From positions 161,970 through 225,969 of the forward strand of contig NZ_QQRU01000004.1 in assembly GCF_003428885.1 (NCBI RefSeq): DNA of 64,000 bases. Reading direction: 5' to 3'. The notes below the pieces were generated by a model. It saw only the letters and a list, made by a program, of their open reading frames with translations, was not told where the DNA came from and made no database searches. The first letter of the stretch is position 1; each line of letters opens with the position of its first letter. Positions 18,869-28,229 of this stretch are shown here, in pieces. Source of the DNA: Streptococcus sp. LQJ-218. Lineage in GTDB: Bacteria; Bacillota; Bacilli; Lactobacillales; Streptococcaceae. A program made the translations under genes and the position numbers.

Positions 18869-19678
18869 ATGTGTGAAACAGGTTTTAAATACAGTATTTT
18901 AGCGTCGGGTTCCAGTGGAAATTCCTTTTATTTGGAAACCCCAAAAAAGAAACTTTTAGTGGATGCGGGCTTGTCGGGTAAGAAAATTACCAGCCTACTT
19001 GCTGAAATAAATCGCAAGCCAGAAGAGTTGGATGCCATCTTGATTACGCATGAGCATTCTGACCATATTCATGGAGTAGGTGTTTTAGCTCGCAAATATG
19101 GTATGGATTTGTATGCCAATGAAAAGACCTGGCAGGCTATGGAAAATAGCAAGTATCTTGGCAAGGTGGATTCTTCGCAAAAGCATATCTTTGAAATGGG
19201 TGAAACCAAAACCTTTGGAGATATCGACATCGAGAGTTTTGGTGTTAGTCATGATGCGATCGCACCGCAGTTTTTTCGCTTTATGAAGGATGATAAGAGT
19301 TTTGTTATGCTGACTGATACAGGTTATGTTAGTGACCGTATGGCAGGAATTGTCGAGAATGCAGATGGCTATCTTATCGAGTCCAATCATGATGTAGAGA
19401 TTTTACGAGCAGGTTCTTACGCTTGGCGACTCAAACAACGAATCCTATCGGATCTTGGTCACCTTTCAAACGAAGACGGTGCTGAAGCCATGATTCGTAC
19501 CTTAGGAAACCGCACTAAAAAAATTTACCTTGGGCATTTATCTAAGGAGAACAATATCAAGGAGTTGGCTCATATGACTATGGTCAATCAGTTAGCTCAG
19601 GCTGATCTGGGAGTCGGAGTAGACTTTAAGATTTACGATACCTCACCTGATACCGCAACACCATTGACAGATATATAA
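18869..19678 (+). CDS. vicX: VicX, metallo-beta-lactamase fold hydrolase (WalJ/YycJ)
   Basis: A 269-residue metallo-beta-lactamase-fold protein with the HxHxDH metal motif in ITHEHSDHIHG near residue 55. It is the third gene of vicRKX and accessory to VicRK signalling; homologues have been linked to DNA repair and wall regulation. The start MCETGFKYS lies one base after vicK stop. A strong terminator follows. Confidence 0.94.
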   Translation: MCETGFKYSILASGSSGNSFYLETPKKKLLVDAGLSGKKITSLLAEINRKPEELDAILITHEHSDHIHGVGVLARKYGMDLYANEKTWQAMENSKYLGKVDSSQKHIFEMGETKTFGDIDIESFGVSHDAIAPQFFRFMKDDKSFVMLTDTGYVSDRMAGIVENADGYLIESNHDVEILRAGSYAWRLKQRILSDLGHLSNEDGAEAMIRTLGNRTKKIYLGHLSKENNIKELAHMTMVNQLAQADLGVGVDFKIYDTSPDTATPLTDI

Positions 19679-19706
19679 AAAAGAAGGCGAGGGCCTTCTT
19701 TTTATA
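19679..19706. terminator. Bidirectional terminator between vicX and the thioredoxin-fold gene
   Basis: AAGAAGGC (19681-19688) pairs perfectly with GCCTTCTT (19693-19700), with an A run before and a T run after, so it serves both convergent genes. Confidence 0.85.
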
Positions 19707-19710
19707 TCTT

Positions 19711-20058
19711 TTACAATCCAGCGAAATCCTTGATTTCTTGTGCTGACATTGAAGAGTCGCAACGGACATTGATTTGTCCATCTGCAATGTGAACGAAGCC
19801 TGGTACAGTTGGGATTCCATAGCGTGAGCGGAATGCTTGCAACTCATTGAGTTGGCTTGGCTCTTCGCTATTAATGAAGTAGATGTGAGCTTTAGTTTCA
19901 GCTACGACACCTGCCAAGGTACCAGCAAATTTACGGCAGTAAGGGCAAGTTTTACGACCGATAAAGAAGGTTGCAGTTTCTTTCTTATCAAGAGCTTCTT
20001 GCGCACGTGCAACTGTAGTGACTTCAAGGTCTTTGATGTTATCTAAAAATTGTTTCAT
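19711..20058 (-). CDS. Thioredoxin-fold protein, bacteriocin transport accessory (Bta/PedC) type
   Basis: A 115-residue thioredoxin-fold protein with a CPYC active site in GRKTCPYCRKF near residue 40 and no signal peptide. It resembles the Bta/PedC/BrcD family, named from bacteriocin loci but common in streptococci without bacteriocin genes nearby, as here. It probably handles cytosolic or membrane-proximal disulfides. It has its own likely promoter between pgm and its ATG. Confidence 0.8.
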   Translation of the reverse strand: MKQFLDNIKDLEVTTVARAQEALDKKETATFFIGRKTCPYCRKFAGTLAGVVAETKAHIYFINSEEPSQLNELQAFRSRYGIPTVPGFVHIADGQINVRCDSSMSAQEIKDFAGL

Positions 20059-20130
20059 GAGATTACCTCGCTTTCATTGATAAGTCTAGTATGCCATAAA
20101 GTTTCTAAAATTGCTTAGATTTGATACGAA

Positions 20131-20162
20131 AAAAAGATGAGATTGGTTGGTCTCATCTTTTA
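20131..20162 (-). terminator. Terminator of pgm
   Basis: Perfect 11-bp arms AAAAGATGAGA (20132-20142) and TCTCATCTTTT (20151-20161); a T run follows on the minus strand. Confidence 0.85.
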
Positions 20163-20169
20163 TAGGACT

Positions 20170-21888
20170 TTATTTTACAAAAGCATTGATTTCTGCTTCG
20201 ATATTAGCAATCTTAGCTTGTGATTCTTCGTTGGTTTCACCTACAACTGCAATGTAGAACTTAATTTTTGGTTCTGTACCTGAAGGGCGAACGGCAATCC
20301 ATGAACCGTCAGCAAGTGTGTATTTCAACACATCACTTGGAGGAGTTGTCAAGTTTGTAACAGTACCGTCAGCAGCAGTAGCTGTTTGAGCTTTGAAGTC
20401 TTCTACGACAGTGATAGCTGTTGTGTTCCATTCTTTTGGAGCATTGTTACGGAATTTAGCCATAATCGATTTGATTTGTTCAGCACCATCCACACCTGAA
20501 AGGGTAACAGAGATAGTCTTTTCAGCGTAGTAGCCGTACTCTTTGTAGATTTCTTCGATACCGTCTGCAAGTGTCAAACCACGTGAACGGTAGTAGGCAG
20601 CAAGTTCAGCCACGACAAGAACGGCTTGGATAGCGTCTTTATCACGTACGAATGGTTTAATCAAGTAACCGAAGCTTTCTTCAAATCCCATCATGTAAGT
20701 GTGATTGTGTTTTTCTTCGAATTCTTGGATTTTTTCAGCGATAAATTTGAAACCAGTCAAGACGTTGAACATAGTTGCGCCGTAGCTTTCAGCAATCTTC
20801 GTTACCAAGTCAGTTGATACGATAGATTTGCAGAGCGCTGCGTTTTCTGGAAGAGTTCCAGCGTTTTTGTGGGCTTCCAAGATGTATTTAGCCATGATAG
20901 CACCGATTTGGTTACCTGAAAGGTTGAGGTAGCTACCATCTTTTTGAAGAACTTCAACACCAACACGGTCAGCGTCTGGGTCAGTTGCCACAAGAACATC
21001 TGCACCAACTTGACGACCAAGTTCTTCAGCAAGAGCAAAGGCTGCTTGGCTTTCTGGGTTTGGAGATTTTACAGTTGAGAAGTCAGGGTCTGGAGTTGCT
21101 TGCGCTTCAACGACTTGAACAGAGTCAAATCCTGCTTGGGCAAGGGCACGACGAGCCAACATTTCCCCAGTACCGTGAAGTGGAGTGTAGACAATCTTCA
21201 TGTCTTTACCAAATTCTTCAATCAAAGTAGGGTTGATGTTCACATCTTTTACTTCTTTAAGGTATTCAGCATCAATGGCTTCACCAATAACTTCAATCAA
21301 ACCAGAAGCTTTTTCAGCTTCCACATCAGCAACTTCCACCGCAAATGGGTTTTCGATTGCACGGATATAAGTAGTTAAAGCGTCCGCGTCGTGTGGAGGC
21401 ATTTGCCCACCGTCTTCACCGTAAACCTTGTAACCGTTAAATGGTGCAGGGTTGTGGCTAGCAGTAATCATGATACCTGCGAAACAGTTGAGGTGACGAA
21501 CTGCAAATGATAGTTCTGGAGTTGGACGAAGGCTTTCAAATACATAAGATTTGATGCCGTGTTTAGCAAGAACTGCCGCAGATTCAAAGGCAAACTCAGG
21601 TGAGAAGTGACGGCTATCGTAGGCGATTGCGACACCACGTTCTTTTTCGTTTCCACCTTTTGACTCAATCAAACGAGCCAATCCTTCAGTAGCTTGGCGA
21701 ACAACGTAGATGTTAATACGGTTTGTACCAGCACCAATCAAGCCACGCATACCTGCAGTACCAAATTCAAGATTTGTATAGAAGGCATCTTCCTTTGTTT
21801 TTTCGTCCATATTTTCCAAATCTTGACGAAGGTAGTCAGGAAGCTCCGCAAAATCAACCCATTTCTGGTAATTTTCTTGGTAAGACAT
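20170..21888 (-). CDS. pgm: Phosphoglucomutase / phosphomannomutase
   Basis: A 572-residue alpha-D-phosphohexomutase that interconverts glucose-1-phosphate and glucose-6-phosphate, the precursor supply for UDP-glucose, capsule and ADP-glucose made by GlgC. Motifs are the phosphoserine loop ITASHNPAPFNG near residue 143, the metal loop DPDADRVG near 305, the sugar loop GFEESFGY near 405, and RPSGTEPKIKFY near 530. A single gene with its own extended -10 promoter and AAGGAG ribosome-binding site. Confidence 0.95.
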   Translation of the reverse strand: MSYQENYQKWVDFAELPDYLRQDLENMDEKTKEDAFYTNLEFGTAGMRGLIGAGTNRINIYVVRQATEGLARLIESKGGNEKERGVAIAYDSRHFSPEFAFESAAVLAKHGIKSYVFESLRPTPELSFAVRHLNCFAGIMITASHNPAPFNGYKVYGEDGGQMPPHDADALTTYIRAIENPFAVEVADVEAEKASGLIEVIGEAIDAEYLKEVKDVNINPTLIEEFGKDMKIVYTPLHGTGEMLARRALAQAGFDSVQVVEAQATPDPDFSTVKSPNPESQAAFALAEELGRQVGADVLVATDPDADRVGVEVLQKDGSYLNLSGNQIGAIMAKYILEAHKNAGTLPENAALCKSIVSTDLVTKIAESYGATMFNVLTGFKFIAEKIQEFEEKHNHTYMMGFEESFGYLIKPFVRDKDAIQAVLVVAELAAYYRSRGLTLADGIEEIYKEYGYYAEKTISVTLSGVDGAEQIKSIMAKFRNNAPKEWNTTAITVVEDFKAQTATAADGTVTNLTTPPSDVLKYTLADGSWIAVRPSGTEPKIKFYIAVVGETNEESQAKIANIEAEINAFVK

Positions 21889-21926
21889 TGAAATTCTCCT
21901 TTTTGTAAATTGTTTTAACCGTTCAC

Positions 21927-21935
21927 ATTATAGCA
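21927..21935 (-). promoter_or_regulatory. Extended -10 promoter of pgm
   Basis: On the minus strand TGC precedes TATAAT (21927-21932), about 38 nt ahead of the pgm start. Confidence 0.65.
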
Positions 21936-21965
21936 CTTTTTAACGTTTTAGTAAAACTGTAGCAT

Positions 21966-21980
21966 AATTTTCAGAAAAGT
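21966..21980. promoter_or_regulatory. CodY-box-like site between pgm and the ABC-F gene
   Basis: AATTTTCAGAAAAGT matches 13 of 15 positions of the CodY consensus. It lies upstream of both divergent promoters. The AT-rich background makes chance matches common, so this is tentative. Confidence 0.3.
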
Positions 21981-22006
21981 AGTGTCATATGCTGGTTTAT
22001 CAAGTC

Positions 22007-22035
22007 TTGAATGCCTTTGGGAAACATGCTATACT
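22007..22035 (+). promoter_or_regulatory. Promoter of the ABC-F gene, predicted leaderless start
   Basis: TTGAAT (22007-22012), exactly 17 bp, then TATACT (22030-22035) preceded by TGC. Six nucleotides (ACTTGT) separate it from the ATG. No Shine-Dalgarno is visible. Confidence 0.8.
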
Positions 22036-22041
22036 ACTTGT

Positions 22042-23943
22042 ATGATTATTTTACAAGCTAATAAAATTGAACGTTCTTTTGCTGGAGAGGTTCTTTTTGA
22101 TAATATAAACCTACAAGTGGATGAAAGAGACCGAATTGCCCTCGTTGGGAAAAATGGTGCAGGAAAGTCTACATTACTCAAGATATTGGTTGGAGAAGAG
22201 GAGCCAACCACTGGTGAAATCAATAAGAAAAAAGATATTTCCCTATCTTATCTCGCACAGGATAGTCGCTTTGAGTCTGAAAATACTATTTACGATGAAA
22301 TGCTCCATGTCTTTGATGACTTGCGTCGTACTGAAAGACAACTTCGACAGATGGAGTTGGAAATGGGGGAAAAAACTGGGGCAGAATTAGACAAACTTAT
22401 GTCTGACTATGATCGCCTATCAGAAAATTTCCGTCAGGCTGGAGGATTTACCTATGAAGCCGATATTCGCTCTATCTTAAATGGATTCAAGTTTGACGAG
22501 TCTATGTGGCAGATGCGAATCGCTGAGCTTTCTGGTGGGCAAAATACCCGTCTGGCGCTCGCCAAAATGCTCCTTGAAAAGCCCAATCTCTTGGTCTTGG
22601 ACGAGCCAACCAACCACTTGGATATTGAAACCATTGCCTGGTTAGAAAACTATCTAGTAAATTATAGTGGTGCTTTAATTATCGTCAGCCATGACCGTTA
22701 TTTCCTCGATAAGGTTGTGACCATAACACTTGACTTAACCAAACATTCTTTAGATAGATATGTGGGAAACTACTCAAGTTTTGTGGAGCAGAAGGAGCAA
22801 AAGCTCGCAACTGAAGCCAAAAACTATGAAAAGCAGCAGAAGGAAATTGCTGCTCTGGAAGACTTTGTCAACCGCAATCTAGTCCGAGCTTCAACGACCA
22901 AACGTGCCCAATCTCGCCGAAAACAACTGGAAAAAATGGAACGTTTGGACAAGCCTGAAGCTGGTAAAAAATCAGCTAATATGACCTTCCATTCTGATAG
23001 AGTATCTGGTAATGTTGTTTTGACAGTGGAGAATGCTGCTATAGGCTACGATGGGGAAATCTTATCAGAACCTATCAACCTTGACCTTCGTAAGATGAAT
23101 GCTGTCGCTATTGTTGGACCAAACGGGATTGGAAAATCAACCTTTATCAAGTCTATTGTGGAGCAGATTCCCTTTATCAAGGGTGAGAAGCGCTTTGGCG
23201 CTAATGTTGAGGTTGGTTACTATGACCAGACTCAGAGCAAACTGACACCAAGTAATACAGTCTTAGACGAACTCTGGAATGATTTCAAGCTGACTCCTGA
23301 ACTGGAAATCCGTAATCGCCTAGGCGCCTTCCTTTTCTCTGGTGATGATGTTAAGAAGTCAGTCGGCATGCTGTCAGGAGGAGAGAAAGCTCGATTGCTC
23401 CTAGCTAAACTTTCAATGGAAAACAATAACTTCTTGATCCTCGACGAGCCGACCAACCACTTGGACATTGATAGCAAGGAAGTTCTGGAAAATGCTTTGA
23501 TTGACTTTGATGGAACTCTTCTCTTTGTCAGTCACGACCGTTACTTCATCAACCGTGTAGCCACTCATGTATTGGAATTATCTGAGAATGGATCAACCCT
23601 TTATCTAGGTGATTATGACTATTATGTTGATAAAAAAGCAGAGCTAGTAGCTAGTCAAGCGGAAGAAGCAGCAGCTGTTAGCCAAGAAAAAGAAACTTCT
23701 CCAGTTAATGACTATCAAGCTCAGAAAGAAAGTCAAAAAGAAGTTCGCAAACTCATGCGACAAATTGAAAGTCTAGAAGCTGAAATTGAAGAGTTAGAAA
23801 GTCAAAGTCAAGCCATTTCTGAACAAATGTTGGAAACAAACGATGCCGACAAACTGATGGAATTGCAGGCTGAGTTGGACAAAATCAGCCACCGTCAGGA
23901 AGAAGCTATGCTTGAGTGGGAAGAATTATCAGAGCAGGTGTAA
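22042..23943 (+). CDS. ABC-F family ATPase (translation factor type)
   Basis: A 633-residue soluble protein with two ABC ATPase domains and no membrane segment, the ABC-F class that acts on ribosomes. Walker A GKNGAGKSTL near residue 36 and GPNGIGKSTF near 360; signatures LSGGQ and LSGGE; two DEPTNHLDI Walker B blocks. The basic interdomain linker (DFVNRNLVRASTTKRAQSRRK start near 275) and a C-terminal coiled coil (about 545-630) are present, which suggests a YdiF-like member. Start taken at the ATG that begins IILQANKIERSF; 20 upstream residues would read through the promoter. Confidence 0.9.
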   Translation: MIILQANKIERSFAGEVLFDNINLQVDERDRIALVGKNGAGKSTLLKILVGEEEPTTGEINKKKDISLSYLAQDSRFESENTIYDEMLHVFDDLRRTERQLRQMELEMGEKTGAELDKLMSDYDRLSENFRQAGGFTYEADIRSILNGFKFDESMWQMRIAELSGGQNTRLALAKMLLEKPNLLVLDEPTNHLDIETIAWLENYLVNYSGALIIVSHDRYFLDKVVTITLDLTKHSLDRYVGNYSSFVEQKEQKLATEAKNYEKQQKEIAALEDFVNRNLVRASTTKRAQSRRKQLEKMERLDKPEAGKKSANMTFHSDRVSGNVVLTVENAAIGYDGEILSEPINLDLRKMNAVAIVGPNGIGKSTFIKSIVEQIPFIKGEKRFGANVEVGYYDQTQSKLTPSNTVLDELWNDFKLTPELEIRNRLGAFLFSGDDVKKSVGMLSGGEKARLLLAKLSMENNNFLILDEPTNHLDIDSKEVLENALIDFDGTLLFVSHDRYFINRVATHVLELSENGSTLYLGDYDYYVDKKAELVASQAEEAAAVSQEKETSPVNDYQAQKESQKEVRKLMRQIESLEAEIEELESQSQAISEQMLETNDADKLMELQAELDKISHRQEEAMLEWEELSEQV

Positions 23944-23945
23944 AG

Positions 23946-24809
23946 ATGGAACATCTTGGAAAAGTATTTCGTGAATTTCGAACAAGTGGAAATTATTCTT
24001 TAAAGGAAGCAGCAGGCGAGTCCTGCTCTACCTCTCAGTTATCTCGCTTTGAACTTGGGGAGTCTGACCTAGCAGTCTCACGTTTCTTTGAGATTTTGGA
24101 TAACATTTATGTAACAATCGAAAATTTCATGGACAAGGCAAGAAATTTTCACAATCATGAACATGTTGCCATGATGGGACAAATTGTACCCCTTTACTAC
24201 TCAAATGATATTGCAGGTTTTCAAAAGCTTCAAAGTGAACAACTTGAAAAGGCTAAGAGTTCGACAAATTCTCTCTATTTTGAGCTGAACTGGATTTTGC
24301 TACAAGGTTTGATTTGTCAAAGAGATTCGAGTTATGATATGAAGCAGGATGATTTGGATAAGGTAGCAGATTATCTCTTCAAAACAGAAGAATGGACCAT
24401 GTATGAGTTGATTCTTTTCGGGAACCTCTATAGTTTCTACGATGTGGACTATGTCACTCGGATTGGTAGAGAAGTGATGGAGAGGGAGGAATTTTACCTA
24501 GAGATTGGTCGCCATAAGAGATTAGTGTTGATTTTGGCCCTCAATTGTTACCAGCATTGTTTAGAGCATCTTTCTTTTGACAATGCAAGCTATTTTGAAG
24601 CTTATACAGAGAAGATTATTGGTAAAGGTATTAAGCTTTATGAGCGTAATGTTTTCCATTATTTAAAAGGCTTTGCCTTGTATCAAAAGGGACAGTGTAA
24701 AGTAGGTTGTAAGCAAATGCAAGAAGCCATGCATATTTTTGACGTGCTAGGTCTTCCAGAGCAAGTAGCCTATTATCAGGAACACTACGAAAAATTTGTC
24801 AAAGATTAA
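23946..24809 (+). CDS. Rgg/GadR/MutR family transcriptional regulator
   Basis: A 287-residue regulator with an N-terminal XRE-type helix-turn-helix (SLKEAAGESCSTSQLSRFELG, about 17-37) and an alpha-helical, TPR-like C-terminal domain of Rgg length. Rgg proteins often bind short peptide pheromones; no typical SHP gene with a double-glycine or long hydrophobic peptide is seen beside it. From memory an Rgg paralogue lies ahead of ligA in pneumococcus too. The ATG at 23946 follows the ABC-F stop after 2 bp and has AGGTG as ribosome-binding site, so the two may be co-transcribed. The MFS gene downstream is the likely target. Confidence 0.85.
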   Translation: MEHLGKVFREFRTSGNYSLKEAAGESCSTSQLSRFELGESDLAVSRFFEILDNIYVTIENFMDKARNFHNHEHVAMMGQIVPLYYSNDIAGFQKLQSEQLEKAKSSTNSLYFELNWILLQGLICQRDSSYDMKQDDLDKVADYLFKTEEWTMYELILFGNLYSFYDVDYVTRIGREVMEREEFYLEIGRHKRLVLILALNCYQHCLEHLSFDNASYFEAYTEKIIGKGIKLYERNVFHYLKGFALYQKGQCKVGCKQMQEAMHIFDVLGLPEQVAYYQEHYEKFVKD

Positions 24810-24829
24810 TTTTCCCAAATAAGGGAAAA
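24810..24829. promoter_or_regulatory. Perfect inverted repeat upstream of the MFS promoter, candidate Rgg operator
   Basis: TTTTCCC, a 6-nt AAATAA centre, then GGGAAAA: a perfect 7-bp palindrome directly after the rgg stop. It ends just ahead of the -35 region of the MFS promoter. There is no T run, so it is not an ordinary terminator. Binding by the neighbouring Rgg is inference. Confidence 0.4.
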
Positions 24830-24851
24830 ATGAAAAAGCTCCTTTCGGTTT

Positions 24852-24860
24852 TGATACAAT
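24852..24860 (+). promoter_or_regulatory. Extended -10 promoter of the MFS gene
   Basis: TGA followed by TACAAT (24855-24860), 28 nt before the ATG, with GAGAGGAG as ribosome-binding site. No good -35, as expected if an activator helps. Confidence 0.55.
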
Positions 24861-24888
24861 AGTTTCAAAATTTGAGAGGAGTTTTTAT

Positions 24889-26067
24889 ATGAATCGCTAT
24901 GCCGTACAGTTGATTAGCCGTGGAGCTGTTAACAAGATAGGGAATATGCTCTATGATTATGGAAATAGTGTCTGGCTAGCTTCCATGGGAACTATTGGAC
25001 AGACTGTTTTAGGAATGTATCAGATTTCTGAACTCGTCACATCTATTCTCGTAAATCCCTTTGGCGGAGTTATTTCAGACCGTTTTTCTCGTCGTAAGAT
25101 TTTAATGACGACAGACCTTGTTTGTGGGATTCTTTGTCTGGCCATTTCTTTTATAAGGAACGACAGCTGGATGATTGGCGCTTTGATCTTTGCTAATATT
25201 GTGCAAGCGATTGCCTTTGCCTTTTCTCGTACAGCCAATAAAGCTATCATAACTGAAGTGGTGGAGAAAGATGAGATTGTGATCTATAATTCTCGCTTAG
25301 AGCTGGTTTTGCAGGTTGCAGGTGTTAGCTCTCCTGTGCTTTCTTTTCTGGTTTTGCAATTTGTAAGTCTTCATATGACACTCTTACTAGATGCTCTGTC
25401 TTTTTTCATTGCTTTTGCACTAGTTGCTTTACTTCCAAAAGAAGAACCAAAGGTTCAAGAGCAGAAGAGTTTCACCGGGAAAGATATTTTTGCGGATATC
25501 AAAGATGGCTTGCACTATATCAGGCATCAAAAGGAGATTTTCTTTCTCTTGTTAGTGGCTTCCAGTGTGAATTTCTTTTTTGCGGCTTTTGAATTTCTGC
25601 TCCCTTTTTCAAATAAACTCTATGGGGTAGACGGAGCTTATGCGACTATCTTAACCATGGGTGCAATTGGCTCAATCATAGGAGCATTGATTGCAAATAA
25701 ATTTAAATCGAGTATGAATACACTCTTGTTCTTATTGATCCTCACAGGAGTAGGAGTTTTCATGATGGGCTTACCACTGCCTAATTTTCTTACTTTTTCA
25801 GGAAACCTAGTTTGTGAATTATTTATGACAATTTTTAATATTCACTTCTTTACACAGGTACAAACCAAGGTTGATGGAGACTATCTGGGAAGGGTGTTGA
25901 GCACTATTTTTACACTGGCGATTCTTTTTATGCCGATTGCGAAAGGTTTGATGACCTTTCTACCAAGTGTTCATCTTTATTCTTTCTTGATTATAGGACT
26001 TGGAGTTGTTGTTTTATCTTTCTTAGCTCTAGGCTATGTTCGAACTCATTTTGAAAAAGAGACATAA
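24889..26067 (+). CDS. MFS transporter
   Basis: A 392-residue membrane protein with about 12 segments, of the MFS efflux group that includes macrolide-efflux-like proteins. The loop between helices 2 and 3 reads GGVISDRFSRRKIL, the MFS signature, near residue 60. The substrate is unknown. It lies directly after an Rgg regulator and may be its target. No sign of damage. Confidence 0.85.
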   Translation: MNRYAVQLISRGAVNKIGNMLYDYGNSVWLASMGTIGQTVLGMYQISELVTSILVNPFGGVISDRFSRRKILMTTDLVCGILCLAISFIRNDSWMIGALIFANIVQAIAFAFSRTANKAIITEVVEKDEIVIYNSRLELVLQVAGVSSPVLSFLVLQFVSLHMTLLLDALSFFIAFALVALLPKEEPKVQEQKSFTGKDIFADIKDGLHYIRHQKEIFFLLLVASSVNFFFAAFEFLLPFSNKLYGVDGAYATILTMGAIGSIIGALIANKFKSSMNTLLFLLILTGVGVFMMGLPLPNFLTFSGNLVCELFMTIFNIHFFTQVQTKVDGDYLGRVLSTIFTLAILFMPIAKGLMTFLPSVHLYSFLIIGLGVVVLSFLALGYVRTHFEKET

Positions 26068-26070
26068 GTC

Positions 26071-26110
26071 TGCTTGGACTTCAAAAATAATTCCAAGCAA
26101 AGTGTTTTTT
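26071..26110 (+). terminator. Terminator of the MFS gene
   Basis: TGCTTGGA (26071-26078) pairs with TCCAAGCA (26092-26099), then GTG and a run of six T. Confidence 0.8.
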
Positions 26111-26123
26111 CAGCCCTTCTCGT

Positions 26124-28118
<1,995 letters not shown>

Positions 28119-28229
28119 TCATCGTTTAAAAATAGAGTTTAGATAATATGACTATGTTTGTTAATTGAGACGAGATTGACAAAAATTATTAGTGAAATAG
28201 AAACAAATTAAGAAGTAAGAAGGAAAAAA

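Noticed and set aside
21966..21980. CodY regulation of pgm as a finding
   Set aside because: 13/15 match in AT-rich DNA and the distance from both promoters give too little support; kept only as a low-confidence site.
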